The notes under the pieces: model-generated
What the model was told of the DNA's origin: nothing
The model's input: the letters and a program-made list of their open reading frames with translations, nothing else
Database searches by the model: none
Position numbers and translations under genes: made by a program
Assembly (NCBI RefSeq): GCF_026191635.1
Contig: NZ_JAKRRW010000009.1
Span: 1 to 64,000 of the forward strand
Direction: 5' to 3'
DNA length: 64,000 nucleotides
DNA from: Photobacterium obscurum
Lineage (GTDB): Bacteria; Pseudomonadota; Gammaproteobacteria; Enterobacterales; Vibrionaceae
Shown: positions 39,501 through 47,710 of the stretch, piece after piece
Layout: each line of letters opens with the position of its first letter
How positions within the stretch are numbered: the first letter of the stretch is position 1

Positions 39501-39611
39501 GAATTCCAACTGGCCGAGACCAGTGAAAGAAATACCGCCGCCGATAAGCATCAGCAGAACGAACATCCAACTAATAACTTTGTTATTGATACTGTAGTGT
39601 GCGATGTTCAT
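36507..39611 (-). CDS. RND efflux pump inner-membrane transporter
   Basis: A 1034-residue AcrB/MexF-type (HAE-1-like) transporter with the usual two repeats of one helix, a large periplasmic loop and five further helices. TM4 carries the proton-relay aspartates in LIIALGMLVDNAIVVTEGI, and a sequence block PYPGASPEQVEEEVTLPLE is typical of the family. It would pump a hydrophobic or toxic compound out of the cell with the adjacent membrane-fusion protein; no outer-membrane factor gene lies next to it, so a TolC-like partner elsewhere is needed. Substrate unknown. Confidence 0.94.
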   Translation of the reverse strand: MNIAHYSINNKVISWMFVLLMLIGGGISFTGLGQLEFPEFTLKNALVITPYPGASPEQVEEEVTLPLENAIQQMQQVKHITSINSAGLSQIEIEMKDEYDANVLPQIWDELRRKVNDTMADLPPGVAPSQVIDDFSDVFGILMNIQGEGYSYRELENYANYLRRELVLIDGVKKVSVVGAPQEQVVVEISQQKLAALGLDQNYIYGQIENQNVVSNAGKIRVGDGRIRIHPTGEFADVSEMNRLLVSPPGSADLVYLGDIATVYKTVTETPTLLYHNMGNNALSMGISFSTGVNVVDVSKAISAKISELESHLPVGMALNTVYDQGAVVDVSVTGFLINLAESVAIVIVVLLVFMGLRSGLLMGVVLLLTIFGTFIVMNVLEIQLQIISLGALIIALGMLVDNAIVVTEGILIGIQRGQTRFEAAGQVVKQTQWPLLGATIIAIIAFAPIGLSQDSTGEFCASLFQVLLISLFISWITAITITPFFCHLLFKDGEISDEPQELYQGWFFNLYRSLLTAAMRFRIVSLGLVVAMLVAAIFGMGQVKNVFFPPSSTPIFFVDIWMPEGTDIRGTEAFVNKIESEILNYEAENNVGLKNLTSVIGQGAQRFVLPYVPEKGYDAYAQLIIEMDSLEVQSANMPQLTAYLRDNYPEAEFRVKLLENGPSPAAKIEARFYGEDPQVLRQLAHQAEQIIRDEPSAENVRHNWRNQVTVVRPQINYAQSREVGISKLDLDTAMLTNFSGKTVGTYREQSHLMPIIARAPEQERLDANSLLKLQVWSAENNTFVPVTQVVSSFDTEWENPIIMRRDRKRVLTVLADPVLGSGETADSVHRKLREKVEAIELPNGYSLEWGGEYETSRDAQASIFSSLPLGYLAMFLITVVLFNSVRQPLVIWFNVPLAMIGIASGLLLLDAPLSFMAILGMLSLSGMIIKNGIVLVDQIRAEIESGKSAYDAIFDSSVSRVRPVGMAAITTMLGMIPLLFDPFFMAMAVTIIFGLGFATLLTLIVLPVSYALIFRIPNKPTPVASTQGNTALA

Positions 39612-39614
39612 CGG

Positions 39615-40754
39615 TTAAACGCCTCGTTCCCAGCGAAGAGGTTTAACTTCCATATTTTCTTTTATTGCATTGGCTCCGACTGCAACGATTTGATCGCCTT
39701 TTTCAAGGCCAGAGATAACTTCTATCCCATTAGTGCGTACTTGACCTAACTGCACTTTTACCGGCTCAAGACTGCTACTCTCTGGATGGTAGCGCCATAC
39801 TTGAGTGGTATTGCTGTCGTCACTACGAACAATGGCTGAAACAGGTAAGACAGTGATGGCTTGCTGGGTTGCTCCCAGTGCCGACATATCCAGCAGCAGC
39901 TCGGCACTCATGCCCGGCAGTACGTTCAGGGTTTCCGGTGGAGTCAGGCTAAATACCACTTCATAGGTTTGGCTGCCAGGGCTGACTTTACCTGCGTGCT
40001 CTTTATATTGCACTGGGTATGTATCTGGCAGTGGCGTGGTGGTCAAAGCCGGTGTAAAGCCATTTTCCAACGATAGCGTCTTCGGGGCATGGAAGCGAAC
40101 CAGAGGCTTTAAAGCCTCATCAAACGGAACGTTTTTTAGTGACAACAACAGAGATTCTGGAACCTGAATCTGAACATCGATTTGTTGATTGCCTTGCAGC
40201 GATAACACAACCTGTGTCGCCTGAATCATCTGGTGGTTATCAAGATTTACTTTGGCAACTGTGCCGGCAAAAGGCGCGACTAAACGTGTGTATGCGAGCT
40301 GATCACGTGCGGTAAAAAGTGCCGCCTGAGCAGATTTCAGGGTGGCTTTTGCCGTATCAAACTCTGCCTTGGAAATTAGCTTGCGCTTATACAGTTCTTG
40401 CTTACGCTGAAAGTCAACATCTGCCAGTTCATGGTTTGCTTCAGCGTTTAGTAGGGCATTTTTTGCATCTCGATCATCGAGCATGGCCAATAGCTGACCT
40501 TTTTCTACTCGTTGGCCCTCCGAAAGAGCCAGCGTTACCAGTTCGCCATTAATACGAAAGGCCAAATCAGCCTGCTGGCTGGCAGCAATTTTAGCGGGGA
40601 AAACACGCAGTTGTTGAGTTGCATTGTCGTCGATGGTCATTAGTTTTACTGGGCGGACGGTGGCAGATTGCGAGATAGCGCTTTCTGCCTCACCGCATCC
40701 GGTAAGGGTGGCTGAGAGCATGACTGCAAGCAGGCTGAGTGTTGCCGATTTCAT
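39615..40754 (-). CDS. RND efflux membrane-fusion lipoprotein (HlyD/AcrA family)
   Basis: A 379-residue protein with a lipobox LTGC (Cys20) after a signal peptide. Then a barrel-sandwich hybrid domain (LSEGQRVEKGQLLAMLDDRDA), a coiled-coil hairpin (about 80-150) and a C-terminal beta-barrel (KQ-type VLPVSAIVRSDD). It links the RND transporter to an outer-membrane channel. I place the start at ATG 40754, with AGGA 9 bases upstream. It is the first gene of the operon, 3 bases before the transporter gene. Confidence 0.94.
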   Translation of the reverse strand: MKSATLSLLAVMLSATLTGCGEAESAISQSATVRPVKLMTIDDNATQQLRVFPAKIAASQQADLAFRINGELVTLALSEGQRVEKGQLLAMLDDRDAKNALLNAEANHELADVDFQRKQELYKRKLISKAEFDTAKATLKSAQAALFTARDQLAYTRLVAPFAGTVAKVNLDNHQMIQATQVVLSLQGNQQIDVQIQVPESLLLSLKNVPFDEALKPLVRFHAPKTLSLENGFTPALTTTPLPDTYPVQYKEHAGKVSPGSQTYEVVFSLTPPETLNVLPGMSAELLLDMSALGATQQAITVLPVSAIVRSDDSNTTQVWRYHPESSSLEPVKVQLGQVRTNGIEVISGLEKGDQIVAVGANAIKENMEVKPLRWERGV

Positions 40755-40912
40755 CGTGATATTTCCTGTTGTTATATTTCGTGTAAAACTATAACCTGCA
40801 TTAAAGTTGCTAAAAACCAAACTATTTGGAAACATGCGTTCTATATTTTAGAACCAATAATGGCAATATTTAGCTTTACAATAATGGTGATTTTTGAACA
40901 CTCGGGTGAAAG

Positions 40913-41842
40913 ATGAAAACGGAAGACATTAAACTATTCCATCAAATCGTTGATGCCGGCAGCCTGGTCCGTGCTTCGGAAATTTTCGACTTACCGAAGT
41001 CGAACCTTAGCCGTCGCATTAAAGGTTTGGAAGAAGAGCTGAATATCCAGCTTTTTCATCGCCATAATCGCTCGATGCAACTCACGGATGCGGGCGGTAA
41101 GTTCTATGAAAAGACCAAAAGTATCTTGAGTGACTTGGAAACGAGTATTCAGGAGATCACCGCCCCAACTTACGAACTGTCAGGCCATATAAGGGTTCAG
41201 TTATTACCGCTACCAAATATTGTCGACATGGGCAGGTTGATTTTTAAGTTTATGGACTTGTACCCCAAGGTGACTGTTGAGGTGATCAGCTGTTCCGAAG
41301 AATCTAATCTGGTCGAGAATCATATTGATGTTGCACTGCGGGTAGGGGAAAAGCTGGAAGATTCCAGCTTGATTGCCCGTCCGCTTAATTCGGCTTCGTT
41401 TGGTTATTATGCTACCCCCGAGTATATCGCCAAGCATGGGATGCCTAACTCGCCGGAAGAAATACAGAAATTTAACTTTATCCGCTATCGTTTTCCCAGC
41501 GGTCAGATACTGAATGAGATCCCTTTGGGTAACAATGAGTCGATTGCGGTATCTGGTAACCTGGTGATGAATAGTGTTCCGCTGATCATGGAAGCCTGTT
41601 TGCAAAACCGTGGTGTGGTGTTTATTCCTGAGTTTCTGGCTGAGTTTTACATCAAAAAAGGAATGCTGGTGAGGCTGCTTTCCGATTTTGAACCGACAAT
41701 GAAATACGGCTGGTTGGTATACCCGTCGCGTAAACATTTGTCTTTGACGGTGAGAACGTTTATCGACTTCATGTTGACTGAGTTTGAAAATATGCCGATG
41801 TGTTCAGAGGTGGAGGCTGATGTGCGTGGGATGGCAGTGTGA
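40913..41842 (+). CDS. LysR-family regulator, divergent from the RND efflux operon
   Basis: A 309-residue protein: MKTEDIKLFHQIVDAGSLVR start, HTH region with LPKSNLSRRIKGLEEEL, and a LysR effector domain (GHIRVQLLPLPNIVDMGRL). Divergence over about 160 bases from the efflux operon suggests that it controls that operon. It belongs to the AaeR/DmlR-like group by its N-terminus; ligand unknown. Confidence 0.9.
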   Translation: MKTEDIKLFHQIVDAGSLVRASEIFDLPKSNLSRRIKGLEEELNIQLFHRHNRSMQLTDAGGKFYEKTKSILSDLETSIQEITAPTYELSGHIRVQLLPLPNIVDMGRLIFKFMDLYPKVTVEVISCSEESNLVENHIDVALRVGEKLEDSSLIARPLNSASFGYYATPEYIAKHGMPNSPEEIQKFNFIRYRFPSGQILNEIPLGNNESIAVSGNLVMNSVPLIMEACLQNRGVVFIPEFLAEFYIKKGMLVRLLSDFEPTMKYGWLVYPSRKHLSLTVRTFIDFMLTEFENMPMCSEVEADVRGMAV

Positions 41843-42021
41843 TTTGTCGTGTATATTCAGTGAAATTTGGTCGGTTTGAGCGATGAATATTGCGCAAGTT
41901 TAAACCGTTTAAACCTTGGAACAGTGCTGAAAACCCATGGTGTGAGCTATACCTCGGAAGTATAGGTTGCAGTTAAATAATAATCACGGCTAATAACGCA
42001 TGTCGACTACTTAGGATGATT

Positions 42022-42279
42022 ATGGCTAATAAAAAATTTGTGAAGATTTGCCTGCTTGAGGGGATTGATGACAGCTTCAGGGAAGCTGAAAATGGTTTAT
42101 TTTACAGTACACAGGGTGAAGCCTTTATTAATAAGAGCCATATTTCTACCTTCTTTATTGATGATGAAGAGTCAACGATTTCAATTTCGTTGGGGCTAAT
42201 ACGTGCTTATTTAAGATATCCAAACAAAGGCGATGAGTTTCAACGGGTGAAAAGTGAACTGAATACACTAGTAGAGTAG
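42022..42279 (+). CDS. Small conserved hypothetical protein (85 residues)
   Basis: ATG 42022 is preceded by AGGA at 5 bases; an ATG 6 bases upstream overlaps that ribosome site. The product is acidic and soluble (MANKKFVKICLLEGIDDSF, then a DDEESTISISLGLIRAYLRY segment), predicted alpha/beta. I do not recognise the family. It lies between two plus-strand genes with no shared terminator seen. Confidence 0.55.
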   Translation: MANKKFVKICLLEGIDDSFREAENGLFYSTQGEAFINKSHISTFFIDDEESTISISLGLIRAYLRYPNKGDEFQRVKSELNTLVE

Positions 42280-42457
42280 TTTTCCTGCTCTAGACACCGG
42301 GATCCCATAACAGCCATGCTGTGAGTTAGCCTGACTTTATGGGGTTTAGCCATACTATGAACACATTGTTTCCTTACATAGACATTTCTAATGAGATTCT
42401 GCCTTACTGATCGTATATATTTTAGCAACCGCTGAAATGGTAATAATGAGGATAGGA

Positions 42458-43168
42458 ATGAAGTTAGATGCGATCCTTTGGGATTACGATGGAACTATTG
42501 TTAATTCGGTTCCTAAGAATATTGAGATTACCAAGAGCATTTTATCGATCGTTGCTCCTCACCTGACAGGGAACAACCTGCCGCACTACCTCCAAAGTGA
42601 ACACGCTTATCACGAAGCAAATCATGCCGCGAAAAACTGGCAGGAGCTGTATACCGACTATTATGGTATGTCAGAGTCTGAAATGTTGGATGCCGGTGCG
42701 TTATGGGCTGAACATCAATTGAGTAATACCACTCCTGTTAAACTGTTTGCCGGCATTGATTATACGGTTCAGGGGTTATCTTCCATCCCTCATGGTATTT
42801 GCTCTCAAAACGCTTCACAGAATATTGTTAATGTTTTATCTGAGGCCAAGGTCGACTCCTATTTTAAAGCTGTCATTGGTTATGATGATGTGACGCGTGA
42901 TTGCCAGAAACCTTCACCTGAAGGCGGCTTGGCTTGCTTGGATAGGTTGTTCGATACTCCAGAAAATAAGACGATCATGTATGTTGGCGATCATGAAGCT
43001 GACGTACAATTTGCTCGTAATATACAGGGCGCGCTTGGCAATCAATCTAGTGTCATTGCCGTTGCTGCCGCTTACAGTGGTGCAACTCCGGAAAATTGGA
43101 TTACCAAGCCAGATCATGTCATCCGTTCTCCAAGCGAGCTTCTGACCATCTGCGAGAAGTATTTGTAA
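42458..43168 (+). CDS. HAD-superfamily hydrolase, phosphatase-like
   Basis: A 236-residue HAD subfamily IA protein with motif I DYDGTIVNS (the first Asp would be the nucleophile), motif II CSQNAS in place of the usual S/T-N-x, motif III lysine in CQKPSPEGG, and motif IV VGDHEADV. It resembles phosphoglycolate-phosphatase-like enzymes; substrate unknown. I place the start at ATG 42458 (MKLDAILWDYDGT) with GAGG 6 bases upstream; earlier ATG codons at 42437 and 42446 would add a leader not typical of the family. Confidence 0.9.
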   Translation: MKLDAILWDYDGTIVNSVPKNIEITKSILSIVAPHLTGNNLPHYLQSEHAYHEANHAAKNWQELYTDYYGMSESEMLDAGALWAEHQLSNTTPVKLFAGIDYTVQGLSSIPHGICSQNASQNIVNVLSEAKVDSYFKAVIGYDDVTRDCQKPSPEGGLACLDRLFDTPENKTIMYVGDHEADVQFARNIQGALGNQSSVIAVAAAYSGATPENWITKPDHVIRSPSELLTICEKYL

Positions 43169-43185
43169 CTTATAGCTGGAAGTTT

Positions 43186-43208
43186 TATACCCAAGTGACT
43201 TGGGTATA
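43186..43208. repeat. Perfect palindromic minimal copy of the TATACCCAAGT repeat family
   Basis: Arms TATACCCAAGT and ACTTGGGTATA (11 bp each, perfect) separated by a single G. These are the two ends of the family-B element with no interior at all. It begins 17 bases after the HAD gene's stop codon and may also act as a weak hairpin. Confidence 0.75.
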
Positions 43209-43212
43209 GGGC

Positions 43213-43302
43213 TTAATGTTTGCCGTGAAGCTCAACTAGTAGATCAATCACTTCAGAGTGCCGACAGTTATCAGCTTTATCTCTGAGCCAAACACTCCCC
43301 CC
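43213..43302 (-). pseudogene. Possible remnant of a gene (C-terminal fragment, ankyrin-like)
   Basis: A minus-strand frame of 29 codons ends at TAA 43213 and reads (in part) SVWLRDKADNC then RHSEVIDLLVELHGKH. The last part resembles an ankyrin-repeat helix pair (xxGHxEVVDLLLxHG). There is no start codon; an in-frame stop precedes it at a run of seven G on this strand (43297-43303), where a length change could have broken the frame. It could be chance; the call is tentative. Confidence 0.3.
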
Positions 43303-43452
43303 CTATATTGTTGAAGGCCTCTATAATAAAACTGTCGCTATGGACAGATTGCGACGAGGAAGCTTAATCGAACGCCTTTTACTTTGTGCGCCGAGAATTG
43401 CCGAGAGGCGCTCGACAAGTACTCATCATCCAGACGAGAGGAGGTGACAACT

Positions 43453-43692
43453 GTGCCGAAGTTTATAGATACCCATCCTATGCAGCCATTCACGGCGGAC
43501 GCCCTGAGAGAGTTGCAGAATGCGCCACCGGATGAGTTCGGTGTTACGCATCACGACATCCTGTTCAGCGAGAAGGACAATAAGATCTATTGTGTGCTGG
43601 ACGCTCCGAACCTCGAAGCGATCGAAAAGCATCATGCGAAGGCCGGCATTGCGTGCGAGTTCATTCACGAAGTGAAGTCGACTCGCGGGTGA
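43453..43692 (+). CDS. DUF4242 family protein, possibly acquired
   Basis: A 79-residue protein starting at GTG with an exceptionally strong AGGAGGTGA ribosome site 5 bases upstream. It reads MPKFIDTHPMQPFTADALRE and continues with LQNAPPDEFGVTHHDILFSE, YCVLDAPNLEAIEKHHAKAG and a CEFIHEVK end. This is the DUF4242 pattern: small alpha/beta proteins with conserved His residues that may bind metal. By eye the codons are richer in G and C than those of neighbours, and the ribosome site is unlike the weak ones around it, which suggests horizontal acquisition. The function is unknown. Confidence 0.78.
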   Translation: MPKFIDTHPMQPFTADALRELQNAPPDEFGVTHHDILFSEKDNKIYCVLDAPNLEAIEKHHAKAGIACEFIHEVKSTRG

Positions 43693-43750
43693 GGAAAAGC
43701 CTTTGGCCGGCGTTAGTATAGATAGCGTTGGGAGTCGAGGTAGAAAAACA

Positions 43751-43776
43751 AAAAAAGCCCCCTTCAAGAAGGGGGC
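43751..43776 (-). terminator. Terminator of the pst operon
   Basis: Stem GCCCCCTT / AAGGGGGC with a tight 4-base loop; on the minus strand TTTTTTTG follows. Confidence 0.88.
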
Positions 43777-43845
43777 AAGAGTACCATCGCTTTTATTATT
43801 CGCTTAGATAGCCTGCGAGCTGAGGAAGTATTTAGTATTGCTCGC

Positions 43846-44595
43846 TTAGCCGAAGTCACCGTTAACATAACCACGGGTACGGTCGTCGCGTGGGTTGTTA
43901 AACAGTGCGTGTGTATCATCGTGCTCGACCAGTTCGCCCATCAGGAAGAAGGCGGTTCGGTCTGAGATACGTCTAGCCTGCTGCATCGAGTGAGTTACGA
44001 TAACGATCGTGAAGTCTTTCTTTAGTGACTCCATCAAATCTTCAATTTTCTTGGTAGCAATTGGGTCAAGCGCGGAGGTCGGTTCATCCATCAGGATCAC
44101 TTCCGGCTCCATGGCAATCGTACGGGCGATACACAGACGCTGCTGCTGGCCACCAGACAGGCCGAAAGCGTGTGACTTCAGGCGGTCTTTTACTTCGTCC
44201 CACAATGCTGCGCCACGCAGTGACTTTTCGACCACCGCATCAAGGCGTTTTTTGTCCGTGATGCCCTGGGCACGTAGGCCATACGCGACGTTCTCGTAAA
44301 TGCTCATCGGGAATGGGTTTGGCTTCTGGAATACCATCCCGACTTTGATACGAAGCTGTGCAACGTCGATGTTGCCGTACACATTTTCGTTATCCATGGT
44401 TAGCTGGCCGTCAATTTTCACCCCCTCGATCAGGTCGTTCATGCGGTTCAGGCAGCGGAGCAGGGTAGACTTGCCGCAGCCGGACGGGCCAATCAGTGCC
44501 GTTACCTGACGGTTAGGAATGGGTAGGCAGATCTTTTTCAGTGCCTGGTTTTCGCCGTAGTAAAGGTCAAGGTTTTCAATGTTGAATTTATTCAT
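43846..44595 (-). CDS. pstB: Phosphate ABC transporter ATPase
   Basis: A 249-residue ATPase with Walker [10 protein letters not shown], the PstB-specific signature [16 protein letters not shown] and Walker [14 protein letters not shown]. It powers high-affinity phosphate uptake with PstA and PstC. I place the start at ATG 44595, preceded by GAGGAAG; a TTG five codons upstream is unlikely. It is the last gene of pstSCAB; no phoU follows, unlike the E. coli operon. Confidence 0.97.
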   Translation of the reverse strand: MNKFNIENLDLYYGENQALKKICLPIPNRQVTALIGPSGCGKSTLLRCLNRMNDLIEGVKIDGQLTMDNENVYGNIDVAQLRIKVGMVFQKPNPFPMSIYENVAYGLRAQGITDKKRLDAVVEKSLRGAALWDEVKDRLKSHAFGLSGGQQQRLCIARTIAMEPEVILMDEPTSALDPIATKKIEDLMESLKKDFTIVIVTHSMQQARRISDRTAFFLMGELVEHDDTHALFNNPRDDRTRGYVNGDFG

Positions 44596-44613
44596 GGTTT
44601 TCTTCCTCAAAAA

Positions 44614-45480
44614 TTAGTAAGTCGCAGTGTTGAATCGGCTAGCAATCAATTTAGTAAGCATGTTAATAACAAGAACAATCACAATCAGAACGGTGGCGGT
44701 TGCATACGCCTGATTCCATTCATGGATGGTGTATAGCTCCTGCGTTAACTTATACAGGTGAACGGTTAGCGTACGGCCAGAGTCAAGCATGCTCTCTGGA
44801 ATACGGGCAACCATACCTGCTGTCATGAATACCGGTGCCGATTCACCGATTACACGACCTACGCTGAGGATGATGGAGGTTACGATACCAGGCATCGCGC
44901 TTGGTAGAATAAGTCTCCAGATGGTGTAAATTTTAGAGGCCCCCAAACCATATGAACCTTCACGGTAAGTTTGCGGTACAGCCATTAATGCTTCTTCCGT
45001 GGTACGGATAATTACCGGAAGAATTAAAATACTAAGAGTTAGTGCACCTGACAGAATCGAGTAACCAAAGCCAAGTACCACCACAAAGAAGGTCATACCG
45101 AACAGGCCGTAGATAATCGACGGAATACCTGCCAGCGATTCGGTACAGAAGCGGATCACCTTAACCAGTTTGCTGCCGACTTTGGCATATTCAGTCAGGT
45201 AAATAGCTGTCATGATACCCAGTGGTGCGGCAACAGCGATAGAAGCAGCAACCATGTATAGGGTCGACACAATCATTGGCCAGATCCCAGACTCTTGACC
45301 AATCGTGGTGTAATTGCTGGTAATGAAAGACCAGTCAACATGTGACAGACCGTTACTTAGAATGTACCAGACGACCCACAGTAGAAAGCCAACTGTGATA
45401 CCGGCAGACAGCCAGATAACACTCAGTGAAATTTTATCTTTTAATTGCTGCTTTGCAGCATTGGTAGATTTTAAAGACAT
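44614..45480 (-). CDS. pstA: Phosphate ABC transporter permease
   Basis: A 288-residue inner-membrane permease with about six helices and the EAA-type loop (EALMAVPQTYREGSYGLGASK) that contacts PstB. The C-terminal part has TVHLYKLTQEL typical of PstA. It pairs with PstC to form the phosphate channel; 5 bases separate it from pstC. Confidence 0.96.
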   Translation of the reverse strand: MSLKSTNAAKQQLKDKISLSVIWLSAGITVGFLLWVVWYILSNGLSHVDWSFITSNYTTIGQESGIWPMIVSTLYMVAASIAVAAPLGIMTAIYLTEYAKVGSKLVKVIRFCTESLAGIPSIIYGLFGMTFFVVVLGFGYSILSGALTLSILILPVIIRTTEEALMAVPQTYREGSYGLGASKIYTIWRLILPSAMPGIVTSIILSVGRVIGESAPVFMTAGMVARIPESMLDSGRTLTVHLYKLTQELYTIHEWNQAYATATVLIVIVLVINMLTKLIASRFNTATY

Positions 45481-45485
45481 AGTGA

Positions 45486-46397
45486 TTACCTCGCGCGCTC
45501 ACGGTTCAGATAAAGGAGAGCGGCATTTAGCATCATAATAAAGACGAGCAAGACAATACCGGTTGCGTATAGTGCACTTGCGTGAACACCGGTTGCATAA
45601 GACATCTCAATGGCGATGTTTGCTGTCAGTGTACGCGCCGAGTCTAGAAGGCCTTCTGGCATGGCTGGTGAGTTACCCATTACCATGATGATGGCCATGG
45701 TTTCACCAAGTGCGCGAGCAACACCGAGAATGACTCCGGTCATGATGCCTGAGCGAGCTGCAGGCACGAGCAATTTGAAAATAGTAAACATATGAGATGC
45801 ACCCAGCGCCAAAGAACCTTCTTTGTAGCTACGAGGTACAGCTCGAATTGAGGTTTCAGAAACCGTAATTACCGTTGGTAAAATCATGATTGCCAAAACA
45901 ATGATTCCCGCCAGAACCGTGTTACCGGCAGGCACAGTAAAGATGTCCTGAATCAATGGCACAATGATAACCAAACCGAAGAAACCGTAAACCACAGACG
46001 GGATACCGGCCAGTAGCTCGATCATCGGGCGAATAATATTCGCAAGACGTGCCGGAGCGACTTCGGCAATGAAAATAGCCGTTAGTACACCGATTGGCAC
46101 ACCGATAACAACCGCACCGGCAGTTGATACGACGGAGGCCACAATCATTGGTGCGATACCATAAAGTGCTGGTGGCAGCCAGTCAGTACCTAAAACGATA
46201 CCTGAAATACCAGAGTGCTCAATGGCAGCATAGCCTTCCCGGAAGATGAAATAACCAATTGTGATTAACGATAAAATTCCCAATGCTGCACTGGCAAGGA
46301 ATAGGTATTTAAAGAATACTTCGCGCCAGTCGATTTTATCTTTGGCTTTTAGCGAAGACCTTTTAGTCGTGGTTTCTATATTATTTGCGATGGTCAT
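45486..46397 (-). CDS. pstC: Phosphate ABC transporter permease
   Basis: A 303-residue permease with six helices and the EAA loop ETSIRAVPRSYKEGSLALGAS. The central segment IAEVAPARLANIIRPMIELLAGIPSVVYG is strongly conserved in PstC. It lies in the operon between pstS and pstA. Confidence 0.96.
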   Translation of the reverse strand: MTIANNIETTTKRSSLKAKDKIDWREVFFKYLFLASAALGILSLITIGYFIFREGYAAIEHSGISGIVLGTDWLPPALYGIAPMIVASVVSTAGAVVIGVPIGVLTAIFIAEVAPARLANIIRPMIELLAGIPSVVYGFFGLVIIVPLIQDIFTVPAGNTVLAGIIVLAIMILPTVITVSETSIRAVPRSYKEGSLALGASHMFTIFKLLVPAARSGIMTGVILGVARALGETMAIIMVMGNSPAMPEGLLDSARTLTANIAIEMSYATGVHASALYATGIVLLVFIMMLNAALLYLNRERAR

Positions 46398-46507
46398 AAG
46401 TACTACTCCAGATACTGATCAAGCAAAGGGCTTATTCAAATACCGAGGAATCAAGAAAGACCGGTCACCGCCATCAAGACGCCGACCGGACAAAGTTTTA
46501 AGCATTA

Positions 46508-47326
46508 TTAGTTAATAGAGATGAAGCCTTTGCCTGCAACGATTTCCTGAGCTTCTGAGCTATTCACCCACTTTAAGAACTCAAGTGCTGCTTTTGATGG
46601 GCGGCCTTCTTTGTATACAACCAGGAATGGACGCTGAACACCGTACTCACCTGATTTTATCGCTTCAACAGAAGGCTGATGGTTGTCGATTGCCAGAGGC
46701 TTAACAGAGCCGTCTACCGAGCCCAGAGATATGTAGCCAATAGCAAACGGGTTGTTCGCTACAATGGTTTTCAGTTGGCCGTTGCCGCTGGCAACCTGCG
46801 CACGCTGAGAGATAGCAGATACTTTAATACCGTTGATTTTCTTCTTCAGTGACATAATGTCTTCGAATGCACCACGTGTACCAGATGCTGTATCACGTGT
46901 TGCAACTACGATTGGCTTGTTTTCGCCACCAACCTGATTCCAGTTAGTGATTTCGCCTTTGTAGATTTTAGAAACTTCTTCTTTTGTTAGGTCGGTAACT
47001 GGGTTGTTGTTATGAACGACAACGGCAATGCCATCGCGAGCAATAACCACTTCTTTAATATTGTCGGCTTTTTCCGAAGATTTAAGATTACGTGAACTCA
47101 TACCAAGGTCAGATGAACCATCATGTGCTGCACGAACGCCGGCAGAAGAGCCCGGACCTTGAACCTCGACAGTTACATTATTAGATTTTGCATAGGTTTC
47201 ACCAAGTACTTCCATGATTGGCGATACGGAGCTTGAGCCTACAACAGAGATAGTCTCGTTTGCTGCTGCAGTGTTGAATACCATTGAACCTGCTAGGGCT
47301 AGCGCACCAATAACCTTTGTTTTCAT
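46508..47326 (-). CDS. pstS: Phosphate-binding periplasmic protein
   Basis: A 272-residue protein with a signal peptide cleaved near AAA-NE. The phosphate site motifs GSSSVSPIMEVLGE, GPGSSAGVRAAHDGSSDLGMSSR and ATRDTASGTRGAFE are present. It belongs to the shorter PstS type of about 270-300 residues. I place the start at ATG 47326 (MKTKVIGALALAG), preceded by AGGA; an upstream in-frame start would disrupt the signal peptide. It is the first gene of the operon; the 110 bases before pstC contain no strong terminator. Confidence 0.95.
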   Translation of the reverse strand: MKTKVIGALALAGSMVFNTAAANETISVVGSSSVSPIMEVLGETYAKSNNVTVEVQGPGSSAGVRAAHDGSSDLGMSSRNLKSSEKADNIKEVVIARDGIAVVVHNNNPVTDLTKEEVSKIYKGEITNWNQVGGENKPIVVATRDTASGTRGAFEDIMSLKKKINGIKVSAISQRAQVASGNGQLKTIVANNPFAIGYISLGSVDGSVKPLAIDNHQPSVEAIKSGEYGVQRPFLVVYKEGRPSKAALEFLKWVNSSEAQEIVAGKGFISIN

Positions 47327-47400
47327 TTTCCTAATCCTTAAAAAAGCTGGCCTTATTGCCAATAGGTTTGAATGAACGAAGCCAAGATTAGGAGAGTTTC

Positions 47401-47447
47401 ATGACAATCATGTTTCAGAAGTTTGAACACTCTATGACGGTCGTCAT
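47401..47447 (-). promoter_or_regulatory. Candidate PhoB-binding region upstream of pstS
   Basis: On the minus strand GTCAT half-sites occur at 47434-47438 and 47401-47405, 33 bases apart (three helical turns of the 11-base Pho-box period), with a weaker half (GTTCAA) at the intermediate position. This resembles tandem Pho boxes (CTGTCAT-N4-CTGTCAT) but the second halves are poor, so it is only a candidate. Confidence 0.4.
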
Positions 47448-47710
47448 GGATGGATAATAAGTGCTTGGTTGATTTTGGGGGGGGAAATTCACTTATTGAT
47501 AGCGCGTGGTGATGATGGCGTCTGGTTGTATTTGTTTGCTTAATTATTATTTGGGCCAATTTCAAGCTTTACTGGCAAATAATAGCTTTTTCCATGTTTT
47601 TAATGGACAAATATGTGAGCTGGATCTATATTTCTGCCCTTTGCTAAGTTAATTTTTAATATTTTTTATTCGCTTGTACGGATACTCGAACAATCTTTAC
47701 TGGGGCTGTA

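Noticed and set aside
43384-43452. Longer N-terminus of the DUF4242 protein
   Set aside because: The open frame extends upstream to 43384, but the AGGAGGTGA site and family alignment place the start at GTG 43453.
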